This document shows positions 17,638 through 27,004 of a stretch of DNA of 64,000 nucleotides, one piece after another. Made by a program: the position numbers and the translations under genes. The DNA lies in NCBI GenBank assembly GCA_947494305.1, contig CANLUL010000002.1, positions 491,727 through 555,726 on the forward strand, given 5' to 3'. The notes beneath the pieces are model-generated. The model saw only the letters and a program-made list of their open reading frames with translations. It searched no databases and was not told where the DNA came from. Source of the DNA: an uncultured Sphingomonadaceae bacterium (GTDB taxonomy: Bacteria; Pseudomonadota; Alphaproteobacteria; Sphingomonadales; Sphingomonadaceae). Within the stretch, counting starts at the first letter, position 1. Every line of letters begins with the position of its first letter.

Positions 17638-18176
17638 ACGTAGTCTGGCCCTAGTTCCGGATCGAGATCGCGGGGACGGGTGAAGCGGTTCAATGTACCG
17701 CAATTGTCAGCGATTTCAGACCAGCTTTCAATATCCAGAGACATTTCGGCTAGCGCAGCAGTTGGGTATTTCTCTTCCACCATATCGCGGGCTTTCGATG
17801 AACCATCGTCAGGCACAAGATCAAAAACCAGATCTTCCAGACCCGGATTATGGCCAACCATCAGGATGTGGTCATAGTCACCGTCTACCCCGCGCAATAC
17901 ATCCATCAATGTGACGGACGAGGCCAGATAGATTTTGCGTTCCCATTCCGGTTCATAGGATCCACCGCTGGCCTCTTCCACAAACTCCAGCGTTTCGATG
18001 ACACGAACCGCAGGAGAGGCGAGGACCAGGTCAAAATCCAACTCCTGTCGTTTGATGAATGTTCCTATCGCCTTCGACGCCTTTTTGCCCTTGTCGTTGA
18101 GCGGCCGATCAAAATCGCGTGATACGGTGTCATCCCAGCTGGATTTGGCATGGCGGAGGAGGGTGAGTTTCTTCAT
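17634..18176 (-). CDS. SixA-like histidine phosphatase family protein
   Basis: 180-residue phosphatase of the phosphoglycerate-mutase-like superfamily. LRHAKSSW (7-14) holds the catalytic RH(G/A) His, LASPAVRVIET the second Arg, and VGHNPGLED the second catalytic His. SixA proteins dephosphorylate phosphohistidine in phosphorelays or PTS proteins; this family is often annotated only as histidine phosphatase. The ATG overlaps the helicase stop (ATGA), so it is translated from the helicase message. Confidence 0.87.
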   Translation of the reverse strand: MKKLTLLRHAKSSWDDTVSRDFDRPLNDKGKKASKAIGTFIKRQELDFDLVLASPAVRVIETLEFVEEASGGSYEPEWERKIYLASSVTLMDVLRGVDGDYDHILMVGHNPGLEDLVFDLVPDDGSSKARDMVEEKYPTAALAEMSLDIESWSEIADNCGTLNRFTRPRDLDPELGPDYV

Positions 18177-20911
18177 ATCGGATTATCATGCCCGAAAGAT
18201 GTTGCAGGGGAAAGACTGGATTTATCTGTTTGAGTTGATCCAGTCTTAATCTCTGCCAGGGCCTGTTCCAATGTCATGCGTTCAATGGGGGTGCCATCGG
18301 GGAAGGCGGTGAACAGGCGTGAAGGAAAGGCGGGCGAAAGAATGACAAAATGTCCGTGATCATCCTTGCTGCGAATGATACGGCCAAAAGCCTGAGCTAG
18401 ACGCGCCCGGATGATCCGGTCATCATAGGCTGTGCCGCCACCGGCCAGTCGCCGCGCGCGGTGCAATATATCAGGGCGTGGCCAAGGCACGGATTCCATC
18501 ACGACGAGACGCAGGCTTTGTCCCGGAACATCAACACCGTCTCGCAATGCATCTGTGCCCAGCAGGCTTGCTTTCGGATCATCCCGAAAAATGTCGACCA
18601 ATGTTCCCGTGTCAATCGGGTCCACATGTTGGGCAAATATCGGAAGCCCGTTTTGCGCCATTCGGTCGGCAATCCGCGCATAGACAGTCCGCAACCGTCT
18701 GATGGCGGTGAAAAGGCCAAGTGTGCCGCCGCCGGATGCCTCGATAAGCTGCCCATAGGCGCCGGCTAGTCCGGCCATGTCGCCGCGCTTTACATCGGTG
18801 ACGATGATGACTTTCGCCTGCTCGGGGTAGTTGAACGGGCTGGCGACTTCAAATTCCTGTGGTGGATGGTCAAGATGCACAGCACCGCTGCGGTCACGAG
18901 CCGTTTCCCATTCCCCGCCGCCTTTCAGTGTAGCGGAAGTGACCATCATTCCATGGGCTGGTTTGGTGACGACTTCCGTGACGGGAATGGTGGGGTCGAG
19001 CCAGTGGCGGCAAATACCGACATCATATTCGCGGCCTTCATAGCGGTCGATCATCAGCCAGTCGACAAAATCGGGATCGGCCGGACCGCCAATGCGCGCC
19101 AAGAGCGATAGCCATCCGGAAAGTGTGTCACAGCGCCAACCAAGACTGGACAGCGCACCCTCCATCCGGGCACGCGCCGGGGCATCCATCCAGTCCGGGC
19201 CTTCTTCAATCAGATGCTCGATCCGCTGGCTCAGCTTCACCAACGGCTTCAGCAAAGCGTCCATTGCCTCTGCCGCCTTTGCAACGGCATCAATCATCGG
19301 ACCTTCGACGTCGGTCAGCTCGGTTTCGAGGCCGTATCCCGCATCGGCGCTTTGACTTTCATCACGGGCAAAGACCATCGCCCGGACTTCATGCAGCAAG
19401 GCCTCGATCGGCCCGAATGGTTCGCCTTCTGACAGACGGCCTAACCAGCTATCGCTGGGCAATGCCTCTGCGGCATGGCGCGCGCTTTCAATGGCGCGGC
19501 CACCCTCTTCGTCATAAGATGCCAAATCGGATAGTCTGGCCGACAAGCCCCTACGCCGGCCACGGTTTTTCGATTCTGGTCCAATGACCCAGCGCCGAAT
19601 TTCGATCGCTTCTTGCCCTGATAAACGTGCCGCGAACATGCTGTCTGCGGCGTCAAACAGGTGATGTCCTTCGTCAAATATGAGCCGCGTCGGGCGACTC
19701 TGCTGTTCACGCCCTCTGGCCGCATTGACCATGACCAGCGCATGGTTGGCGATCACCAGATCCGCCTGCTGGCTGGCTCGAGATGATTTTTCAATGAAGC
19801 ATTTGCGGTAATGCGCACAGCCCGCATAAACACATTCACCGCGCCGGTCGGTAAGTGCGGTCGTTCCATTGCGCCGGAACAGGGTGGTGAGCCAACCCGG
19901 CAAATCGCCACCGATCATATCGCCGTCTTTGGAATAGGCCGCCCATCGCGCCACCAGATGGGCCAAAATCGCAGCACGTCCGGAAAAGCCGCCTTGCAAG
20001 GCGTCCTCCAGATTGAGCAGGCAGAGATAATTTTCGCGGCCCTTTCTGACGACCACTTTCTTACGAAAGGTCACCTCATCCTTGTAGATCTTCCGCGTTT
20101 CTCGGTCGAGCTGGCGTTGCAGGGCTTTGGTAAAAGTGGATATCCATACCGCGCCGCCCGCTTGATGCGCCCATAGCGATGCGGGTGCGAGATAGCCCAG
20201 TGTCTTTCCAATTCCGGTGCCTGCCTCGGCTAGCAACATATTGGGAGCGCCTTTGATTGTACGCGGATTGAAGATTTCCGTGGCGGCGGCTGCATAGTCT
20301 TTTTGACCCTGCCGATCCTCCGCTCCCTCCCCGGTCAAATGTTGGAGCATTTTGAGCGTATCACCAGAATCCAACATCACTGATTTGGGTGCAGGGCGAG
20401 GGGGTTGCTCTTCCCATTCCAACAATTTTGAAAATAGCCAGCGTTCTCCTTGCTCCGGTTTCTTCAGGCGCTTTCCAACTTCTCCCGCCCAAGGCCAACG
20501 AAGCCGATGGAGCGCCTGCGCACTGCTCCATGCACCCTCTCGTTCTTGCCAGAATGAGGCTTCCAATCCTTCCAATAAATGCGAAGCTGCCTGACGATAG
20601 AGGCTGGCAATATCCGATTCTTTTTCCGGAACAGGCAATCCTAAAACCTTGGACAGCCCGGCGGCGGTTGGCACCATGAACTGGGCAGGGTGAATGAACG
20701 CAAACAGCTCAAGCAGATCGAGCCCAGATAAATCGGGATATCCCAGCCTCTGTCCCATCAAAGGGGCATTGAGCAAGACATGCGGCGTCTCAGCGACACA
20801 GCCAACCGCCTCTCCCTTCCCAACTGAACGCGAAGTGCCATCGGTATCGCAGATCCAAATACCACCATGGCTGGCATGGAGAGCGGGGTAGGGGAAATTG
20901 TTGTCGGTCAA
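18173..20911 (-). CDS. DinG/Rad3-type ATP-dependent DNA helicase
   Basis: 912 residues, superfamily 2 XPD/Rad3-like 5'-3' helicase. Walker A is AEAGTGIGKT (228-237), Walker B FDEGHHLFD (DEGH box), and four Cys (LCLLNLE, then GECVYAGCAHYRKC) are spaced as the iron-sulphur cluster of this family. Motif VI is QAFGRIIRS near the C-terminus. The first 190 residues form an extra N-terminal region of unknown fold, typical of the alphaproteobacterial form. Likely acts on R-loops, stalled forks or G-quadruplexes. It ends by overlapping the sixA-like gene. Confidence 0.9.
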   Translation of the reverse strand: MTDNNFPYPALHASHGGIWICDTDGTSRSVGKGEAVGCVAETPHVLLNAPLMGQRLGYPDLSGLDLLELFAFIHPAQFMVPTAAGLSKVLGLPVPEKESDIASLYRQAASHLLEGLEASFWQEREGAWSSAQALHRLRWPWAGEVGKRLKKPEQGERWLFSKLLEWEEQPPRPAPKSVMLDSGDTLKMLQHLTGEGAEDRQGQKDYAAAATEIFNPRTIKGAPNMLLAEAGTGIGKTLGYLAPASLWAHQAGGAVWISTFTKALQRQLDRETRKIYKDEVTFRKKVVVRKGRENYLCLLNLEDALQGGFSGRAAILAHLVARWAAYSKDGDMIGGDLPGWLTTLFRRNGTTALTDRRGECVYAGCAHYRKCFIEKSSRASQQADLVIANHALVMVNAARGREQQSRPTRLIFDEGHHLFDAADSMFAARLSGQEAIEIRRWVIGPESKNRGRRRGLSARLSDLASYDEEGGRAIESARHAAEALPSDSWLGRLSEGEPFGPIEALLHEVRAMVFARDESQSADAGYGLETELTDVEGPMIDAVAKAAEAMDALLKPLVKLSQRIEHLIEEGPDWMDAPARARMEGALSSLGWRCDTLSGWLSLLARIGGPADPDFVDWLMIDRYEGREYDVGICRHWLDPTIPVTEVVTKPAHGMMVTSATLKGGGEWETARDRSGAVHLDHPPQEFEVASPFNYPEQAKVIIVTDVKRGDMAGLAGAYGQLIEASGGGTLGLFTAIRRLRTVYARIADRMAQNGLPIFAQHVDPIDTGTLVDIFRDDPKASLLGTDALRDGVDVPGQSLRLVVMESVPWPRPDILHRARRLAGGGTAYDDRIIRARLAQAFGRIIRSKDDHGHFVILSPAFPSRLFTAFPDGTPIERMTLEQALAEIKTGSTQTDKSSLSPATSFGHDNPI

Positions 20912-20921
20912 GGCAGTCTGC

Positions 20922-21506
20922 CTATGCTCCCGGTGCGTTTGGCCCTACCAGCGCGATACCGGACAGGAAGCGGTGTGCCCCAAAAAGGACTGTGTAAAGT
21001 ACTAATACGATGACGATGCTGATCACTTCCCGGCCAGCTGTTGCCACTTCGGTTGGTTTGACCCATGCGCCTTCGTTGCGTGAAACTGTGAAAATGGAAA
21101 TCAATGCCCACAATCCCAATCCGCCAAACAGAATGAGTGACTTATTGTCACCATTGGCAAGCAAATGGCCCGCTGCCCAAATCAGAACGCCCGTGAGCAT
21201 TGGATGCCTGATCCATTGCTTCACCCTAGATTTCCCCTGCGCTATGCCAATGAAATAGATGGCAATAAGCACCAATAGCATGTTCAGATGCCTGCCCCAA
21301 CTGGGTGGATCATAGACAAATTCTCCCGGAACAGAGCGCCATCCAAAGACCATCAATGCTACCGAGCCCAGGATTAGAAGAGCGACCAGTCCCTTGTGCG
21401 GTCCCTCACCAATTGCGCCCTGAATGGACCTGCGCAAGCCCGGAGTGACGGACTTCATTAGATGAACCACAGTCCAAATTAGCACTCCTGCGATCAACAT
21501 GTTCAT
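20922..21506 (-). CDS. NnrU family membrane protein
   Basis: 194 residues with about five or six transmembrane segments. The stretch KQWIRHPMLTGVLIWAAGHL is the NnrU / isoprenylcysteine-methyltransferase-like signature. NnrU was named from denitrification clusters but is widespread; its biochemical role is undefined. Here no denitrification genes are present. It lies 10 bases upstream of the helicase gene on the same strand and may share its promoter, while lysK runs the other way. Confidence 0.85.
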   Translation of the reverse strand: MNMLIAGVLIWTVVHLMKSVTPGLRRSIQGAIGEGPHKGLVALLILGSVALMVFGWRSVPGEFVYDPPSWGRHLNMLLVLIAIYFIGIAQGKSRVKQWIRHPMLTGVLIWAAGHLLANGDNKSLILFGGLGLWALISIFTVSRNEGAWVKPTEVATAGREVISIVIVLVLYTVLFGAHRFLSGIALVGPNAPGA

Positions 21507-21596
21507 GGCAATTCTCCTGCTTTGGGCTTGTTCTAACTTGCCAAACCGCCAAAGGCTACTATTTGCGCAAGATACAAAGAAAAACAGGACAATGAC

Positions 21597-23180
21597 GTGA
21601 CCGACTATCGTGAAGCCGCAATGAAATCGAAAGCATGGCCGTTTGAGGAAGCCCGCAAGCTGCTCAAACGCTATCGCGGCGAACGCGGTGCACCGGCTCC
21701 GAAACCGGGTGGCGAGCCGATGTTGTTTGAAACCGGCTATGGTCCATCAGGCTTGCCGCATATTGGTACATTTAACGAAGTGCTGCGGACCACTATGGTC
21801 AGGCGCGCCTATGAGACATTGACCGGCGAGAGCACAAGACTGATTGCGTTTAGTGACGATATGGATGGCTTTCGCAAAGTGCCGACCAATGTCCCCAATC
21901 AGGAGATGCTGGCCGAGCACCTGCACAAGCCGCTCACACAGGTGCCCAATCCCTTTGACACTGAGTATGAAAGTTTTGCTCATCACAACAATGCGATGCT
22001 ACGGGAGTTTCTGGATCGCTTTGGTTTTGATTATGAATTCCTGTCATCGACCGAACAATATCAAAGCGGCGCTTTTGACGAAACGTTGAAGCTCGTATTG
22101 GCTCGTAATCAGCAGATATTGGACATCATGCTGCCTACGCTCGGCAAAGAACGACAGGCAACCTACTCGCCGATCATGCCCATCAGTCAGAAAAGCGGAC
22201 ATGTGCTTCAGGTGCCGGTTGAAGTTGTTGATGCCGATGCGGGTGTAATTCGTTTTGAAGATGAAGGTGAGACGGTTGAGCAGAGTGTTCTCACTGGCGG
22301 AGCCAAGCTACAATGGAAAGTCGACTGGGCAATGCGCTGGGTGTCGCTGGGCGTCGACTATGAAATGTATGGCAAAGACCTGACCGATAGCGGTGTGCAA
22401 TCGGGAAAGATTGCCAAAGTGCTGGGTGCGCGCAAGCCCGATGGCATGATCTATGAAATGTTCCTCGATGAAAAAGGCGAGAAGATTTCGAAATCCAAAG
22501 GCAATGGTTTGTCGCTGGACGAATGGCTGCGCTATGGCAGCGAGAACAGTCTGGCTTTCTATATTTATCGCGAACCAAAATCAGCGAAACAGCTTCATCT
22601 TGGCGTGATCCCGAAAGCGGTGGATGAGTATTTTCAGTTTCGTACCAATTGGCACGATCAGGCACCCGACAAGCGGCTGGGCAATGCCGTTCATCATGTC
22701 CATGGCGGTAATGTTCCTCAAGACACCATCCCGGTGACATTTGGATTGCTGCTCAATCTCGTCGGCGTGATGGGTGATGCAGATCGTGAACAGATTTGGA
22801 GCTATCTGCGTCAATATGCGCCCGATGCAACGGTTGAAAACTATCCCGCTCTGGACGAACTGATTGGCAATGCCATGGCCTATCACAAGGATTTTATTGC
22901 ACCAACATTGCAGCGCCGGAAACCGGAAGGCGTCGAAGTGGCGGCATTGGAACGTCTTGATAGTGAACTTGCTGCCCTCCCTGAAGATGCAGTGGCGGAA
23001 GACATCCAAACCATTGTCTATACTATTGGCAAAGAAGGTGGCTTTGAGAATCTACGCGACTGGTTCAAAGCGCTTTACGAAACTTTGCTGGGTTCTTCGC
23101 AGGGACCGCGCATGGGAAGTTTCATTGCGCTTTACGGGATTGAAAACAGTCGGAAACTAATTGCGGAGGCTCTGGCATGA
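21597..23180 (+). CDS. lysK: Lysine--tRNA ligase, class I
   Basis: Charges tRNA(Lys) with lysine. 527 residues of the class I (archaeal-type) LysRS that replaces the class II enzyme in most alphaproteobacteria. GPSGLPHIG (49-57) is the HIGH-type motif and KISKSKG near residue 297 the KMSKS motif; the C-terminal alpha-helical cage follows. The GTG start at 21597 has AGGA at 21584-21587; ATG 21621 is an alternative. The stop overlaps the DUF3291 gene start (ATGA). Confidence 0.95.
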   Translation: MTDYREAAMKSKAWPFEEARKLLKRYRGERGAPAPKPGGEPMLFETGYGPSGLPHIGTFNEVLRTTMVRRAYETLTGESTRLIAFSDDMDGFRKVPTNVPNQEMLAEHLHKPLTQVPNPFDTEYESFAHHNNAMLREFLDRFGFDYEFLSSTEQYQSGAFDETLKLVLARNQQILDIMLPTLGKERQATYSPIMPISQKSGHVLQVPVEVVDADAGVIRFEDEGETVEQSVLTGGAKLQWKVDWAMRWVSLGVDYEMYGKDLTDSGVQSGKIAKVLGARKPDGMIYEMFLDEKGEKISKSKGNGLSLDEWLRYGSENSLAFYIYREPKSAKQLHLGVIPKAVDEYFQFRTNWHDQAPDKRLGNAVHHVHGGNVPQDTIPVTFGLLLNLVGVMGDADREQIWSYLRQYAPDATVENYPALDELIGNAMAYHKDFIAPTLQRRKPEGVEVAALERLDSELAALPEDAVAEDIQTIVYTIGKEGGFENLRDWFKALYETLLGSSQGPRMGSFIALYGIENSRKLIAEALA

Positions 23181-23665
23181 GGGACTATCAACTTGCGCAA
23201 ATCAACATCCTGCGTTTTAGGCGTGAGAAAGATGATCCCGCCAATTCCGATTTTATGAAGGCGCTTGATCCGGTAAATGCACTGGCCGATGAAGCACCGG
23301 GATTTATCTGGCGGTTGGTTGGGGATGGCAATGATGCCATCGATATTGATCCGGTTCCGGATGACCCCCGTCTGGCTGTGAACATGTCCGTCTGGGAAGA
23401 TGTGCAGTCACTGGGTAATTTTGTTTATAAGAACTCGGAGCATCTGGCTATCATGCGTCGTCGCAAGGAGTGGGCTGAGCATATCGCAGTCTACCAAGCC
23501 TTATGGTGGGTTCCAGCTGGTCATATCCCGTCCGTTAAAGAAGGATTGGACAAGATCGAATCATTAAAGGAACATGGTGCGACAGCGGAGGCTTTCACCT
23601 TCCGAAAGCCATTTGATGCGCCCGATGGAACACCAGCAACACCAGTATTGGATGAATGCGCCTGA
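23177..23665 (+). CDS. DUF3291 domain protein
   Basis: 162 residues resembling the DUF3291 family, a dimeric alpha-beta-barrel-like fold (LAQINILRFRR at the start, VNMSVWEDVQSLGNFVY in the middle, YQALWWVPAGHIPS later). The family is uncharacterised and related in fold to ABM and haem-degrading proteins. It is coupled by ATGA to lysK upstream and by TGATG to the asparaginase-like gene downstream, so the three form one transcription unit. No catalytic role can be read from the sequence. Confidence 0.82.
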   Translation: MRDYQLAQINILRFRREKDDPANSDFMKALDPVNALADEAPGFIWRLVGDGNDAIDIDPVPDDPRLAVNMSVWEDVQSLGNFVYKNSEHLAIMRRRKEWAEHIAVYQALWWVPAGHIPSVKEGLDKIESLKEHGATAEAFTFRKPFDAPDGTPATPVLDECA

Positions 23666-24144
23666 TGATTGATGTTTTCACCACCGGCGGCACAATCGAT
23701 AAAGTATATTTCGATGCATTGTCGGAATATCAGATTGGACCAACCGCCCTGCCTGATATTCTCACCGAGAATAATGTTCACGTACCGCACCGGGTAACGC
23801 AGTTGATGCGTAAGGACAGTCTTGAGCTAACTGATGAAGACCGGCAGGCTATTCATGATGCAGTGGCGGCAAGTGAAGCCGACAAAATCTTGGTGACGCA
23901 TGGCACTGATACGATGGTACAAACAGCGTGTTTGCTGAAAGACATTGCTGGAAAAACTATCGTCCTGACAGGTTCGATGCAGCCTGCCACTCTGCGCCAT
24001 AGTGATGCTGCCTTTAACATTGGTTTTGCGTTGGCCGCTACCCAGACATTGTCGCACGGCGTGTATGTCGCGATGAATGGAGAGGTTTTTGATCCGATAC
24101 ATGCGAAGAAAGATCGGGCGGCGCATCGCTTTATTCGGATCTGA
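23665..24144 (+). CDS. Short asparaginase-like domain protein
   Basis: 159 residues from ATG 23665 (TGATG overlap with the previous gene); ATG 23656 is an alternative. It carries both nucleophile regions of type I/II asparaginases, FTTGGTIDKV (residues 5-14) and THGTDTMVQTA near residue 78, and LTGSMQPA. It is only half the usual 330 residues: the C-terminal domain is absent, and the frame ends cleanly, so this looks like the natural single-domain form found in several proteobacteria rather than a truncation. Whether it hydrolyses asparagine is unknown, since active sites of full-length enzymes need the intimate dimer. Confidence 0.8.
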   Translation: MIDVFTTGGTIDKVYFDALSEYQIGPTALPDILTENNVHVPHRVTQLMRKDSLELTDEDRQAIHDAVAASEADKILVTHGTDTMVQTACLLKDIAGKTIVLTGSMQPATLRHSDAAFNIGFALAATQTLSHGVYVAMNGEVFDPIHAKKDRAAHRFIRI

Positions 24145-24153
24145 TGTATCTTA

Positions 24154-25092
24154 TCAGGTATCCGGTGCCACATTCATTTTTGATTGTATCACCGGCATAA
24201 GCTTAAATGCCAAGGCGATGGTTGCGATCATCACCAGATAAGCGATCGCTCCGTACAGCGCGAGACCGGGTATGGTCCACATCAGCAAAATATCGTTGCC
24301 ACCTGGTACGGCGGAAGCACCCATACCCATAAGGAATCCACCGATCAGATTACCACTGGCTAGCTTCCAATTACCTAGTGTTGGTTTGAAACGATCTTTC
24401 AGCCAGCTTGATAAAATAGCACCAAGGAAAAGGGCGACAACGGCAATTTCAACGGTCATTCCTACTGAGAGACCTTGGCCATTGATTATACTATTGATCA
24501 CCGCGGCATAAGCCCATTCCGGGCGGGTGCCAAAGATCATGGCAGCAGTTACCCCCACGGTGAGCAATGCAAGCATCGCTAAATTGCGCATCATCACGAG
24601 CAGCCAGAGACTAGCCAAGCAGATAATGACAAATCCAACTACGACCATTTGTTTGACCGGGTCGTCCGGAATAAGCGTGCGTTTCTTTGGAGTCACGGGA
24701 TCAAATAGATCCAGCATATTATCTCCGGCCAGCCACATGGCGAGACCAAGACCAACAAAACTGAGAAGATAACTGAACTGTCCAGTCCCAATGTAGCCGA
24801 TTGTTCCGACGAAACATCCCCGGTTAATCAGCGCACCAATCCCCATGAAAAATGCGCCAACAAACAGTGAGGAGCGGATTTCGATATCGACCGGAATGTG
24901 CGCGCGTCCGGAATAGAGGAGCAGGAAGAAAAGTACCAAGCCCGACCAAGACATGACAACGCCCAATCCGCCAAGCCAATCCAGTTTGCCCTTGTTGATC
25001 CATCGGTCTGTTGCTGCAACGGTGCAGGTGGCAACGCGTCCCAGCGAAAATCCGAGAAGGAAGGCCAAAGGTATGATGAGATATTGCTGCAC
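24154..25092 (-). CDS. YeeE/YedE family (thiosulfate/sulfur-compound) transporter
   Basis: 312-residue inner-membrane protein with about nine hydrophobic segments. The family (TsuA/YeeE) moves thiosulfate or other sulfur compounds along conserved Cys residues. Two are visible: GRVATCTVAA near residue 23 and LINRGCFVGTIG near residue 93. The third site, normally GxxxxRGCND or GGCT, reads MGASAVPGGND and has lost the Cys, so the transport path may be altered. It converges with the asparaginase-like gene and diverges from the bicupin gene with about 74 bases between. No TusA/TsuB or rhodanese gene is beside it. Confidence 0.82.
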   Translation of the reverse strand: MQQYLIIPLAFLLGFSLGRVATCTVAATDRWINKGKLDWLGGLGVVMSWSGLVLFFLLLYSGRAHIPVDIEIRSSLFVGAFFMGIGALINRGCFVGTIGYIGTGQFSYLLSFVGLGLAMWLAGDNMLDLFDPVTPKKRTLIPDDPVKQMVVVGFVIICLASLWLLVMMRNLAMLALLTVGVTAAMIFGTRPEWAYAAVINSIINGQGLSVGMTVEIAVVALFLGAILSSWLKDRFKPTLGNWKLASGNLIGGFLMGMGASAVPGGNDILLMWTIPGLALYGAIAYLVMIATIALAFKLMPVIQSKMNVAPDT

Positions 25093-25166
25093 TTATCTGC
25101 CTTAGGTCCTGTCAGTCTTTTTCACAATCGGTTGTTGTTGGGGGCGCGGTCTCCTATCTTTGTCAC

Positions 25167-25859
25167 ATGAGAATAAATACCGAATTTGATCAGCCCGTCG
25201 TAATGCTTCCAGAGGATATGCAGTGGGTGTCTTCTCCATTAGCTGGCGTCGAGCGAAAAATGCTCGACCGGGTTGGTGGTGAAGTGGCGCGCGCCACTTC
25301 CTTGGTGCGTTATGCACCGGGAAGCTTTTTCAGTCCGCATGTGCATGGCGGCGGTGAAGAGTTTCTGGTTGTCGAGGGAACCTTTTCGGATGAGCATGGT
25401 GATTTCCCTGCTGGCACTTATGTGCGCAATCCAATCGGAACCAAACACAAGCCGCATAGCGAAGATGGCTGCATCATATTGGTGAAGCTGCATCAATTTG
25501 ACGCGGAAGATACTGCGCATTTCTCGAAGCATCTTGACGATCTGGAGTTTGAGGATGGCGGCGCTCCGGGTGTTGAATTTGCCTGGCTTCATGAATTCGA
25601 AGGTGAGGCGGTGAAGATTGTTCGTTGGGCACCGGGAAGCAGATATCCGAAGCATGTACATGAAGGCGGTAGTGAGACTTTCATTCTTGAAGGCAGCCTT
25701 TCAGACGAACATGGCCATTATCCGACAGGCAGTTGGGAGCGGACACCGCCGGGTTGGTCGCATACACCGTATAGCGAGGAAGGCTGTCTTGCTTGGGTCA
25801 AAACCGGTCATCTAACACCCGAAAAACTCGGCAAATATGCTCAGGCTGCAACCGGCTGA
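25167..25859 (+). CDS. Tandem cupin (ChrR-like) protein
   Basis: 230 residues made of two homologous cupin units (about 40-115 and 148-218). Each holds RxAPGSxxxxHVHxGGxE, then SDEHGxxPxGxxxRxPxGxxHxPxSEDGC; the His and Glu residues are the metal ligands of the cupin fold. It resembles the ChrR cupin of anti-sigma factors but lacks the N-terminal sigma-binding zinc domain, so it is more likely an enzyme or a small-molecule sensor. The last 19 bases overlap the C-terminal coding end of the opposite-strand desaturase. Confidence 0.82.
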   Translation: MRINTEFDQPVVMLPEDMQWVSSPLAGVERKMLDRVGGEVARATSLVRYAPGSFFSPHVHGGGEEFLVVEGTFSDEHGDFPAGTYVRNPIGTKHKPHSEDGCIILVKLHQFDAEDTAHFSKHLDDLEFEDGGAPGVEFAWLHEFEGEAVKIVRWAPGSRYPKHVHEGGSETFILEGSLSDEHGHYPTGSWERTPPGWSHTPYSEEGCLAWVKTGHLTPEKLGKYAQAATG

Positions 25860-26899
25860 GTAACTGTGCGGATAACTTCGCCATAGTTTTTGGCCAATGT
25901 CATGCGCGGTCCGTACCCCTTCTCAATTAGCAACGCGTTGGCTTTGGGCAGGTTGTAACAGGGCACACCCATGAACAGGTGATGCTCGCTATGATAATTC
26001 ACCCAATAGGGGGCCAGGGTCATGCGCTCCCACCAGCTGGCATAGGTGGTCCGGGCATGGGAAAATGGATCCCCGCTGCCGGTGGTAGTGCAGGCATGTT
26101 CCGCGATATTGCGGATACGCAGGATCAGTTGGAAGCTGGTCATCAGAGCCGCGATCCAGATCAGAAAGGGAATGATCCCTAGCGTCGCGAGGCTGATCAG
26201 CAGCACGATAAAATGGACCAGCAGAAAGCGCCCTACCGTTTTGGCGGTAATGATTGAACCATCAACTGAGGCTGGTTCGGCCCCGATGCCAGCCCGCGAT
26301 GAATTGTTGAGTGTCTGACCGGCGCTGGTGTCGCGTTTCGTTCCGGTGGCATCTCGTTCTCCGCGCAAAATTGCCTGTACCCCGCGCCAAGCCTTTTTGA
26401 ACTGACTGCTGCGCTGTTTGAAAAAGGTCTGCCCGGTCAGGTCGCGGATAATTTTTCGCCGCATGCTGGCTTTACTCGTGGGGAAGGGGGCCGACAGACT
26501 GAGGTCCGGATCCTCTTTTTGCTGGGTAAACCGGTGGTGGGTCAGGTGGTAGGCCCGATAGGCCTGCAGATCGCTGCCCGTCGCTGCGCTACCAAACCAT
26601 TCGCCGACAAAGTTATTCACCTTGCGATCCGGATGAAGCAATCCATGTGCAGCTTCATGCATCAGGATCGAAAGCCCTAGCTGCCTGCTGCCCACCAGCA
26701 TGATCGCCACGGGAGTCGCTATCAGACCGGCAATCCAGTTCCACTGCCAAAGCAAGGTCGTGGCGGCGAGGACCAGCGCGATGACGGTCCAGCCATGCAC
26801 AGCCAGCCACAACCCCCGCCAGCGCGAGATGTGGGTCAGACTGTCCCATTCTTCGCGGGAGAAAATTTCCAGTGGTTTTGCAGCCTTTACCGTCGGCAT
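25841..26899 (-). CDS. Membrane fatty acid desaturase family protein
   Basis: 352 residues from ATG 26899, with GGAAAGGA just upstream (a TTG 18 bases earlier is rejected). Diiron membrane desaturase/hydroxylase with the three His boxes HEAAH, HLTHH and YHSEHH, and two pairs of transmembrane helices (about 40-80 and 235-265). A polar insert rich in Ser/Thr/Gly (about 185-215) lies between the second and third boxes. It acts on acyl lipids or carotenoid-like substrates at the inner membrane; regiospecificity cannot be inferred. A perfect 18-bp palindrome sits about 30 bases upstream of the start and could be its operator. Confidence 0.85.
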   Translation of the reverse strand: MPTVKAAKPLEIFSREEWDSLTHISRWRGLWLAVHGWTVIALVLAATTLLWQWNWIAGLIATPVAIMLVGSRQLGLSILMHEAAHGLLHPDRKVNNFVGEWFGSAATGSDLQAYRAYHLTHHRFTQQKEDPDLSLSAPFPTSKASMRRKIIRDLTGQTFFKQRSSQFKKAWRGVQAILRGERDATGTKRDTSAGQTLNNSSRAGIGAEPASVDGSIITAKTVGRFLLVHFIVLLISLATLGIIPFLIWIAALMTSFQLILRIRNIAEHACTTTGSGDPFSHARTTYASWWERMTLAPYWVNYHSEHHLFMGVPCYNLPKANALLIEKGYGPRMTLAKNYGEVIRTVTQPVAA

Positions 26900-26928
26900 A
26901 GTCGTCCTTTCCTTCAACTCCCTTATAG

Positions 26929-26946
26929 TTTAATTGATCAATTAAA
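26929..26946. promoter_or_regulatory. 18-bp perfect palindrome, probable operator of the desaturase gene
   Basis: TTTAATTGATCAATTAAA reads the same on both strands and lies 30 bases before the desaturase start. AT-rich perfect palindromes of this size are typical TetR-family operators. No regulator gene adjoins it; the TetR gene at 48777 is a possible but unproven partner. Function is inferred from position and symmetry. Confidence 0.55.
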
Positions 26947-27004
26947 TCAACTTTTTGGCGGTTTCTGGCGATTTACGTTACGTATTTACCGCATCTGCCC
27001 CGCC

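Noticed and set aside
24137-24163. Small hairpin CTGAT/ATCAG between the asparaginase-like gene and the YeeE gene
   Set aside because: The stem is short and no T-run follows on either strand, so termination is not supported.
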